Assembly (NCBI GenBank): GCA_902496005.1
Contig: CABUZI010000050.1
Coordinates: forward strand, 1 to 11,407
Length of the DNA: 11,407 nt
DNA from: an uncultured Collinsella sp.
Lineage (GTDB): Bacteria > Actinomycetota > Coriobacteriia > Coriobacteriales > Coriobacteriaceae
Direction of reading: 5' to 3'
A program made the translations under genes and the position numbers. This document shows positions 6,070-11,407 of this stretch, piece after piece (the stretch's first letter is position 1; every line of letters begins with the position of its first letter). Under the pieces are notes generated by a model. The model did no database searches, had not been told where the DNA came from, and saw only the letters and a list, made by a program, of their open reading frames with translations.

Positions 6070-6642
6070 CTATGGGATGTGTACCAGGTCCCTAAAGTAA
6101 ACGTTGCCCGTTGCCTCTTCGAACATCCAAATGTTGAGGTAGATGTCGTTGAGGTCTTTGTTCACATCAAAGTCCGGATCGTCGAAGGTGCCCACAAAGG
6201 TAAGCATGGCGCGCGTTTCTTCTCCAGCGGCGACCGGTTGGCGCATGCGCACGTCGCGGACCTTACCGTTGACGTAGGCATAGGAGTCCACATCGCCAAA
6301 CATCATGTCGACACCGGTGTTGTTGGACACCGTAAAGACGAGCGCGGCGTCGCCGTAGCCGTCGGTGTCCTTACCAACGCAGGTGACGTGGACGTTTTCG
6401 TCCGCCTCTAGGTCGATGGGGAACTGTTCTTGGGGGTCGGGGCCCAAACCCTGGGGATCGATTTCGTCTTCGTCTATTTTGTCGAAGCTCTCCGATGGCG
6501 TCGTTTTCTCGGCGGCTTCGGTGCCGCTGGGGTCGGGCTCACGTGGCCCGGTTTTGCCATCGATGTTGCTGCAGCCCGCAAGGGCGAACGAACAGGCTGC
6601 AATGGCGAACGCGGTTGTGCAGAGGGTGCCGAGACGTTTCAT
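6070..6642 (-). CDS. Secreted lipoprotein with C-terminal beta-sandwich-like domain, function unknown
   Basis: This is a 190-residue protein. The N-terminus is a lipoprotein signal peptide: MKR, a hydrophobic stretch (TTAFAIAACSFALAGC), and a lipobox LAGC with Cys24 as the lipidation site. Processing by the prolipoprotein transferase and signal peptidase II, with anchoring on the outer face of the membrane, is expected. Residues about 25-75 are acidic and rich in Pro, Asp and Glu, like a linker. The rest alternates polar and hydrophobic residues (VHVTCVGKDTDGYGDAALVF, then EETRAMLTFVGTF and IYLNIWMF), suggesting an immunoglobulin-like beta-sandwich as in DUF4352/DUF5067-type lipoproteins; that assignment is inference. 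The frame extends further upstream, but CTCTACGGCAAGGAGG just before the ATG at 6642 fixes this start. It is divergent from rimP. I recognise no specific function. Confidence 0.85.
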   Translation of the reverse strand: MKRLGTLCTTAFAIAACSFALAGCSNIDGKTGPREPDPSGTEAAEKTTPSESFDKIDEDEIDPQGLGPDPQEQFPIDLEADENVHVTCVGKDTDGYGDAALVFTVSNNTGVDMMFGDVDSYAYVNGKVRDVRMRQPVAAGEETRAMLTFVGTFDDPDFDVNKDLNDIYLNIWMFEEATGNVYFRDLVHIP

Positions 6643-6647
6643 GGGTG

Positions 6648-6654
6648 CCTCCTT
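6648..6654 (-). promoter_or_regulatory. Shine-Dalgarno deciding the lipoprotein start
   Basis: AAGGAGG on the minus strand lies 5 nt before the ATG at 6642. It selects the start that gives a proper lipoprotein signal peptide over an in-frame start 35 codons upstream. Confidence 0.85.
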
Positions 6655-6906
6655 GCCGTAGAGGTTCTGGAAGGGCGTGCGGGCAATATGAGGGGTCGAT
6701 TTTCTTGCTACAGAATGTCCCTTAGCGCTAGTCTGTCCGATATACACTCAGTTACGGAATGCCCATGGGGCCCGATTTGCCTGACGGGCTGGGACGCATG
6801 GCCCGTTTTGGGGCTTTTAGGGGAGTGCCATGTGGTGGTTCTCGCCCAATTATCTATTTCTTGTGGAGAAGCTGTGCGCACGCTGACCTGCAGGTTCGTA
6901 CTGTGC

Positions 6907-6935
6907 TTGCACGTTTCCACAGCTATTGGTATAGT
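6907..6935 (+). promoter_or_regulatory. Promoter of the rimP-nusA-infB operon
   Basis: TTGCAC (6907-6912) and TATAGT (6930-6935) are separated by 17 bp, with a TG one base before the -10 (TGGTATAGT), so both a -35 and an extended -10 are present. It is the best promoter in the window. Transcription should start near 6942. Confidence 0.7.
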
Positions 6936-6960
6936 TTGCTTGCAAATGAAGTTGTAATTG

Positions 6961-6993
6961 AAAGAAGTGGGGTTTCGGCCCCGCTTCTTTTTT
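6961..6993 (+). terminator. Terminator-like hairpin in the rimP leader (probable attenuator)
   Basis: AAAGAAGTGGGG (6961-6972) pairs with CCCCGCTTCTTT (6979-6990): 12 bp with one G·U, loop TTTCGG, ending in T6 (6988-6993). It is a textbook intrinsic terminator. It begins only about 20 nt after the predicted start of transcription and lies before the first gene of the operon. No plus-strand gene upstream needs terminating, since leuS has its own terminator almost 1 kb away. Premature termination of the operon transcript is therefore the natural reading. Confidence 0.8.
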
Positions 6994-7001
6994 GTATGGA
7001 T

Positions 7002-7007
7002 GGAGGT
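7002..7007 (+). promoter_or_regulatory. Shine-Dalgarno deciding the rimP start
   Basis: GGAGGT lies 6 nt before the ATG at 7014. The frame is open well upstream with other possible starts (including an ATG at 6996), but only 7014 has this spacing and starts where RimP homology begins. Confidence 0.85.
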
Positions 7008-7013
7008 GCCGCA

Positions 7014-7508
7014 ATGGTCAAGACCAAGACCGAGCAGGCGATCATCGACGCGCTCGAGGCCGTCGCCCCCCAGCACGACGTCGACATCGTCGACGTCGAG
7101 CTCGTGGGTGCCACCAAGGCCCCCTGCGTACGCGTGCGTATCGAGGGTGCCGAGGGTCAGAGCCTGTCGCTCAACGACGTCACGGCCAACACCAAGTGGG
7201 TCGGCGATGTGATCGAGGAGCTCGACCCTATCTCTTCGAGCTATACGCTCGAGGTGTCGAGCCCGGGTATGGCGCGCCCGCTGCGCCGCCCGTGCGACTT
7301 TGCCCGCTTTGTGGGCGAGAACTGCGAGCTCACCTCCACCGCCACCGAGGGCCGTCGCAAGTACGCCGGCAAGATTGCCGCCGCCACTGAGGCGAACGTG
7401 ACCCTCGAGCTCGAGGACGGCGAGTCCGTCACCCTCGATTTCTCTGATGTTAAAAAGTGCAAGTTGAAGCCCACCTACGACTTCAAGCCCGCGAAGGAAG
7501 GAAAATAA
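7014..7508 (+). CDS. rimP: Ribosome maturation factor RimP
   Basis: The 164-residue protein binds the maturing 30S subunit and assists late assembly around the central pseudoknot region. The N-terminal alpha/beta domain (about residues 1-82) ends in the family signature YTLEVSSPGMARPL, and the C-terminal SH3-like barrel (about 85-155) contains YAGKIAAATEANVTLELEDG and a final DVKKCKLKPTYDF. Length and domain order are normal for the family. It is the first gene of the operon. Its stop codon is separated from the nusA ATG by a single base, and the nusA ribosome-binding site (AAGGAAGGA) lies within its last codons, so the two are likely translationally coupled. Confidence 0.95.
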   Translation: MVKTKTEQAIIDALEAVAPQHDVDIVDVELVGATKAPCVRVRIEGAEGQSLSLNDVTANTKWVGDVIEELDPISSSYTLEVSSPGMARPLRRPCDFARFVGENCELTSTATEGRRKYAGKIAAATEANVTLELEDGESVTLDFSDVKKCKLKPTYDFKPAKEGK

Positions 7509-7509
7509 G

Positions 7510-8757
7510 ATGTCAGCATCCGACATGATGTCCGCCCTGATGGAGCTTTGCCAGGAGAAGCACATCGACCAGCTCTACCTGATCGACCGCCTGGAGCAGT
7601 CGCTCGCCAAGAGCTATGCCGAGATCCTGCATCTTGAGTGGGGCGCCAAGGTGACCATCGACCGCACCACCGGCAAGATCTACGTCTACCGTCTGGAGCC
7701 GATTGACGATTCCATGGACGAGGAGGGCAACTTCACCGAGTTCGAGGAGATCGACGTTACCCCCAAGAACACGAGCCGCATCGCCGCCCAGCACGCCAAG
7801 GCCGAGATCAACGCCATCGTGCGCAACTCCGCCCGCGAGCAGATCTACGAGGAGTTCTCCGGCCGCATCGGTGACCTCATCAGCGGTACCGTGCTGCAGT
7901 CCACGCCCGACTTCACGATCGTCAAGATTCGCGAGGGCGTCGAGGCCGAGCTGCCGCACTTCGATCAGCGTCGTTACGAGAACGAGCGCAACGAGCGTCC
8001 GATGGGCGAGCGCTACCTGCACAACCAGCACATCAAGGCCGTGATCATCGACGTTCGCGACCCCAACTCCAACCTGCAGCCGGTTCGTGGCGAGCACAGC
8101 CGTCCGCCGATTGTCATCTCCCGTACCCACCCCGAGCTCATGCGTCGTCTGTTTGAGCAGGAGGTGCCCGAGATCTATGAGGGCACCGTCCAGATCAAGT
8201 CGATCGCCCGCGAGCCCGGTCAGCGCTCCAAGGTCGCCGTCCACTCGCTCGACGACCGTCTGGATCCCGTGGGCGCCTGTGTCGGCCCCAAGGGCAGCCG
8301 TGTTCGCGCTGTCGTGGGCGAGCTCCGTGGCGAGCGCGTCGACGTCATCCTTTGGGATGCCGATCCTGCCGTCTACGTCGCCAACGCCCTGTCGCCCGCT
8401 AAGGTCACCCGCGTCCTCATCGACGAGGAGAAGGCCTACGCCGGCGTCATCGTGCCCGACGACCAGTTGTCCCTCGCCATCGGCAAGGAGGGCCAGAACG
8501 CCCGCCTCGCCGCGCGCCTGACCGGCTGGCACATCGACATCAAGTCCGAGACGCTTGCCGCCGACATCCTCAAGAACGTTCCCGTTCACGAGGAGCCCGC
8601 CGCCGACCTGATCGGTGACGAGGAGGACGAGGACGTCCGCCGCTGCGAGTACGTGTCCGAGGACGGCATCCAGTGCCGCAACCAGGCTCGTCCCGGCTCC
8701 CGTTTCTGCGGTGTCCACGACACCGACGCCTTCGATGATGCGGAGGACCTGATCTAG
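7510..8757 (+). CDS. nusA: Transcription termination/antitermination factor NusA with a C-terminal Cys3His tail
   Basis: The 415-residue protein binds RNA polymerase and nascent RNA and modulates pausing, intrinsic termination and antitermination. The N-terminal polymerase-binding domain (about residues 1-115) is followed by an S1 domain (about 120-190, GDLISGTVLQ), KH1 (loop GPKG at 259-262) and KH2 (loop GKEG at 325-328, in IGKEGQNARLAARLTGW). As in other Gram-positive bacteria, the acidic AR repeats of E. coli NusA are missing. After an acidic link (IGDEEDEDV) the protein adds a tail with Cys379, Cys389, Cys400 and His403, reading CEYVSEDGIQC, then RPGSRFCGVH. This resembles the small zinc-knuckle-like CxxxxGxxCxxxAxxGSxxCxxH motif seen in other bacterial proteins; metal binding is inference. 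It is coupled to rimP upstream, with infB 91 bp downstream. Confidence 0.97.
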   Translation: MSASDMMSALMELCQEKHIDQLYLIDRLEQSLAKSYAEILHLEWGAKVTIDRTTGKIYVYRLEPIDDSMDEEGNFTEFEEIDVTPKNTSRIAAQHAKAEINAIVRNSAREQIYEEFSGRIGDLISGTVLQSTPDFTIVKIREGVEAELPHFDQRRYENERNERPMGERYLHNQHIKAVIIDVRDPNSNLQPVRGEHSRPPIVISRTHPELMRRLFEQEVPEIYEGTVQIKSIAREPGQRSKVAVHSLDDRLDPVGACVGPKGSRVRAVVGELRGERVDVILWDADPAVYVANALSPAKVTRVLIDEEKAYAGVIVPDDQLSLAIGKEGQNARLAARLTGWHIDIKSETLAADILKNVPVHEEPAADLIGDEEDEDVRRCEYVSEDGIQCRNQARPGSRFCGVHDTDAFDDAEDLI

Positions 8758-8812
8758 CGCGCGGTCGCGCCGGGTGGGTCCTGGCGCGTCTCTCACGCTC
8801 GTTCAGTCTCTA

Positions 8813-8827
8813 GGCACCCAAGGTGCC
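8813..8827 (+). other. Small hairpin in the nusA-infB spacer
   Basis: GGCACC (8813-8818) and GGTGCC (8822-8827) form a 6-bp stem with a CAA loop, 9 nt before the infB Shine-Dalgarno AGGTGA (8837-8842). There is no T-run, so it should not stop transcription. The rest of the 91-bp spacer contains no gene and no promoter I trust. Confidence 0.4.
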
Positions 8828-8848
8828 AGAAAGGGTAGGTGAAGTCAT

Positions 8849-11407
8849 ATGGCAAAAGTCCGTGTGTCCACCCTGGCCAAAGAGTTCGGCATGACCTCCA
8901 AGGAACTGATGGGTCATCTCGCCGATATGAAGATTCCCGCTAAGTCCGCTTCCTCCACCTTGGAGGACGCTTATGTCGCCATGGTCCGCAAGCAGCTCGC
9001 CTCGGTGATCGAGGCCCGCGCCCAGGAAGTCGAGGCCGCCAAGCAGGCCGAGGAGCAGGCAGCTGCCGCCGAGGAGGCCGCACGCGCCGCCGAGGCCGAG
9101 CGCGAGCGCATCGCCGCCGAGAAGGCCCGCGAGGAGGAGCGCCGCCAGTTTGCCGCAGCCCAGGCTGCCGAGGAGGCTGCCCGCGCCGAGGCCGAGGCCA
9201 AGAAGAAGGCCGAGCAGGAGCGCCTTGCCCGCGAGAAGGAGGAGGCTGCCCGCGAGGCCCAGCGCCGCGCCGTTCCCGCTTCCGACTCCGGTTCGCGCTT
9301 CCGTTCGCTGCTCGACCAGATCGCCGCACAGGAGACCGTGCTCAAGGAGAAGAAGGACGCCGAGGACAAGGCCAAGGCCGAGCGCGCCGCCGAGCGCGGT
9401 AACCGTCGTGGCGGCAACAACGACCGCCGCGGTGGCCGTCGAAACGATCGCAACGCCTCAGACAACAACTCCGAGCGCAGCGCCTCCGAGAGCCGTCCGC
9501 ACAGCCATCGCACCAACGCCAGCAACAACGTCGCTGCCGGCATGGACTTCCCCAACCCCGATAAGCAGGGCAAGGGCAAGAAGCGCAAGGGCGGTCACAA
9601 CAACGAAGAGGACCACTACAGCCGCATGGCTCGCGAGGCCGAGGAGTACAGCCGCGAGAAGGTGCTCGAGGAGGCTCGTGCTGCCGTCGAGGAGGCCTCT
9701 CGCGAGTCGACCGGTCGCCGCAAGAAGCGCAAGGAGAAGCGCGAGCGCGAGGCTGCCAAGGCTCAGGAGGAGCGCAAGATAGAGGAGGCGCTGGCCCAGG
9801 GCGTGAACCCCGAGGACCTCGACGCCATCAAGGTCTCCCAGGGCGTTACCGTCCAGGAGCTTGCCGAGGCGCTCGACGTTCCGGCCAACGACATCATCAA
9901 GCGCCTGTTCCTGCTGGGTACGCCGCTCACCATGACGCAGTCCATGTCCGACGACCTCGTCGAGCTCGTCGCCGACGACCTGGGCCGCCAGATCAAGATC
10001 ATCACCCCCGAGGAGGAGAACACCTTCTCGTTCTACGACGATCCCGCCGACCTCAAGCCGCGTGCCCCGGTCGTCACCGTCATGGGCCATGTCGACCACG
10101 GCAAGACGTCGCTGCTCGACGCCATCCGTCACACCGGCGTCGCTGCCGGCGAGGCGGGCGGCATTACGCAGGCCATCGGCGCTTCGCAGGTCATGATCAA
10201 CGACCGCAAGATCACCTTTATCGATACCCCGGGTCACGCCACCTTTACGGCTATGCGTGCCCGTGGCGCCAAGGTGACCGACATCGTCATCCTGATCGTC
10301 GCCGCCGACGACGGCGTCATGCCCCAGACGGTCGAGTCGATTAACCACGCCAAGGCTGCCGGCGTACCCATCGTCGTTGCCGTCAACAAGATCGATAAGC
10401 CGGGCGCCAACCCCGACCGTGTGCGTCAGGAGCTCACCGAGTACGGAGTCATCCCCGAGGAGTGGGGCGGACAGAACATGTTCGTCAACATCTCGGCTAA
10501 GCAGAAGATCGGTATCGACGAACTTCTGGAGACCGTGCTGCTCCAGGCCGACGTGCTCGAGCTCAAGGCCAACCCGGACACCTTTGCCTCCGGCAACGTC
10601 CTCGAGGCCAAGCTCGACAAGGGCCGCGGCTCGGTCGCTACCGTGCTCGTGACCCGCGGTACCCTGCACGTGGGCGATACGCTGGTCGCCGGCCTTACCT
10701 ACGGCCGCGTCCGCGCCATGCTCGACCCCAAGGGCCGCGCCGTCACCGAGGCCGGTCCCTCCGACGCCGTCGAGATTTTGGGCCTGCAGTCCGTGCCCAA
10801 CGCCGGCGACGAGTTCCGCGTGTTCGAGGACGAGCGCGAGGCACGCGCCCTGGCCGACGAGCGTTCGCTGAAGGCCCGTATCGAGGAGCAGAGCCGCGTG
10901 AAGCACGTCACGCTCGAGAACCTCTTCGAGACCATCGCCGACGCCGAGGTCAAGGAGCTCAACCTGATCATCAAGGCCGACGTCCAGGGTTCCATCGAGG
11001 CTCTTCAGGACTCGCTCGACAAGATGGATCAGTCCGAGGTCCGCATCAACACGATCCACTCCGCTGTCGGCGCCATCAACGAGACCGACGTCGTCCTGGC
11101 CGACGCCTCCAACGCCATCATCATCGGCTTTGGCGTCCGTCCCGACGGTAAGGCTCGCTCCGCCGCCGAGCGCGAGGGCGTCGAGATCCGTTGCTACGAC
11201 GTCATCTACAAGTGCCTCGAGGAGCTCGACGCCGCCCGTATCGGCATGCTCAAGCCCACCGAGGTCGAGGTCGCCACGGGTACCGCGACCGTCCTGGACA
11301 CCTTCAAGGTGCCCAAAGTCGGTATCGCCGCCGGTGTCCGCGTCGAGGAGGGCGAGATCGCCGCGACCGATTCCGTGCGCCTGGTGCTCGACGGCATCGT
11401 GGTCTTC
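8849..11407 (+). CDS. infB: Translation initiation factor IF-2, 3'-truncated by the window
   Basis: The frame is open for 853 codons to the window end. About 55 residues of the last domain should be missing, since the sequence stops at LVLDGIVVF, in the C-terminal beta-barrel. IF-2 is a GTPase that brings initiator tRNA to the 30S subunit and promotes 50S joining. Two IF2-N helical domains are visible (about residues 3-50, VRVSTLAKEFGMTSKEL, and about 332-385, VTVQELAEALDVPANDIIKR). Between them lies a long charged region of Ala/Glu/Lys/Arg helix with an Arg/Gly/Asn-rich patch at 183-207. The GTPase domain has G1 GHVDHGKT (413-420), G3 DTPGH (459-463), G4 NKID (513-516) and G5 SAK (549-551). 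AGGTGA lies 6 nt before the ATG. The neighbouring ylxR and ylxQ genes are absent. Confidence 0.97.
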   Translation, partial: MAKVRVSTLAKEFGMTSKELMGHLADMKIPAKSASSTLEDAYVAMVRKQLASVIEARAQEVEAAKQAEEQAAAAEEAARAAEAERERIAAEKAREEERRQFAAAQAAEEAARAEAEAKKKAEQERLAREKEEAAREAQRRAVPASDSGSRFRSLLDQIAAQETVLKEKKDAEDKAKAERAAERGNRRGGNNDRRGGRRNDRNASDNNSERSASESRPHSHRTNASNNVAAGMDFPNPDKQGKGKKRKGGHNNEEDHYSRMAREAEEYSREKVLEEARAAVEEASRESTGRRKKRKEKREREAAKAQEERKIEEALAQGVNPEDLDAIKVSQGVTVQELAEALDVPANDIIKRLFLLGTPLTMTQSMSDDLVELVADDLGRQIKIITPEEENTFSFYDDPADLKPRAPVVTVMGHVDHGKTSLLDAIRHTGVAAGEAGGITQAIGASQVMINDRKITFIDTPGHATFTAMRARGAKVTDIVILIVAADDGVMPQTVESINHAKAAGVPIVVAVNKIDKPGANPDRVRQELTEYGVIPEEWGGQNMFVNISAKQKIGIDELLETVLLQADVLELKANPDTFASGNVLEAKLDKGRGSVATVLVTRGTLHVGDTLVAGLTYGRVRAMLDPKGRAVTEAGPSDAVEILGLQSVPNAGDEFRVFEDEREARALADERSLKARIEEQSRVKHVTLENLFETIADAEVKELNLIIKADVQGSIEALQDSLDKMDQSEVRINTIHSAVGAINETDVVLADASNAIIIGFGVRPDGKARSAAEREGVEIRCYDVIYKCLEELDAARIGMLKPTEVEVATGTATVLDTFKVPKVGIAAGVRVEEGEIAATDSVRLVLDGIVVF

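Larger units (their letters stand above)
6643..7013. other. Divergent intergenic region between the lipoprotein gene and rimP
   Basis: This 371-bp stretch holds the lipoprotein Shine-Dalgarno at its left end and the rimP promoter, leader hairpin and Shine-Dalgarno at its right end. Between about 6660 and 6900 I see no gene, no tRNA (metY precedes rimP in enterobacteria, but there is no cloverleaf here) and no clear promoter for the lipoprotein gene. A related sequence occurs twice, ACAGAATGTCC (6710-6720) and ACGGAATGCCC (6754-6764), flanking the palindrome TAGCGCTA (6723-6730); its meaning is unknown. Confidence 0.6.

Noticed and set aside
6784..6806. ACGGGC/GCCCGT hairpin followed by TTTT as a terminator.
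   Set aside because: The stem is only 6 bp with an 11-nt loop, the T-run is short and followed by GGGG, and no gene ends nearby on the plus strand.
6643..6930. A tRNA (metY-like) upstream of rimP, as in enterobacteria.
   Set aside because: No TTCGA-type T-arm with a matching acceptor stem or anticodon arm could be found on either strand.
6430..6957. Plus-strand open frame of 175 codons across the lipoprotein gene start and intergenic region.
   Set aside because: It runs antisense to a well-formed lipoprotein signal peptide and has no plausible Shine-Dalgarno or domain.
1..11407. CRISPR array, transposase, phage, toxin-antitoxin or defence genes.
   Set aside because: No regularly spaced repeats and no corresponding protein motifs were seen; every substantial gene is assigned to core metabolism, translation, a small regulator or a lipoprotein.

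Overview
This 11.4 kb window is a high-GC bacterial chromosomal segment with strong C/G bias at third codon positions. Gene content and leader style suggest an actinobacterial Coriobacteriia genome, most like Collinsella. That placement is my inference; no rRNA or other taxonomic marker is present. Nothing looks like a mobile island, CRISPR locus, phage or defence system. The genes are mostly housekeeping, and the unusual signals lie in intergenic RNA/DNA structures and in details of the proteins.

Layout. (1) 1-836, +: the 3' part of a Cys/Met-metabolism (cystathionine gamma-synthase family) PLP-fold protein whose Schiff-base lysine position is Arg. (2) 855-929: a near-perfect 75-bp palindrome between two convergent genes. 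(3) 969-1322, -: a small ModE-type winged-helix regulator. (4) 1323-1506: a divergent promoter region. (5) 1507-3018, +: IMP dehydrogenase, matching the Tritrichomonas foetus enzyme at every diagnostic residue I could place. (6) 3019-3388: an intergenic stretch holding a REP-like palindrome, an intrinsic terminator, an extended -10 promoter and a giant leader hairpin before leuS. (7) 3389-5965, +: leucyl-tRNA synthetase, then a bidirectional terminator facing (8) 6070-6642, -: a lipoprotein of unknown function. (9) 6643-7013: a divergent intergenic region with a good promoter followed about 20 nt later by a terminator-like hairpin. (10) 7014-11407, +: the operon rimP-nusA-infB, with infB running off the window end.

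How the genes work together. guaB (GTP synthesis), leuS (tRNA charging) and rimP-nusA-infB (30S maturation, transcription elongation/termination, translation initiation) are growth-related core functions. leuS and rimP-nusA-infB each have a structured leader that could control read-through or translation. The rimP leader looks like an attenuator able to respond to NusA, the product of the second gene in the operon. The operon lacks the ylxR and ylxQ genes often found between nusA and infB in Gram-positive bacteria, and this NusA ends in a Cys3His knuckle-like tail not usual for NusA.
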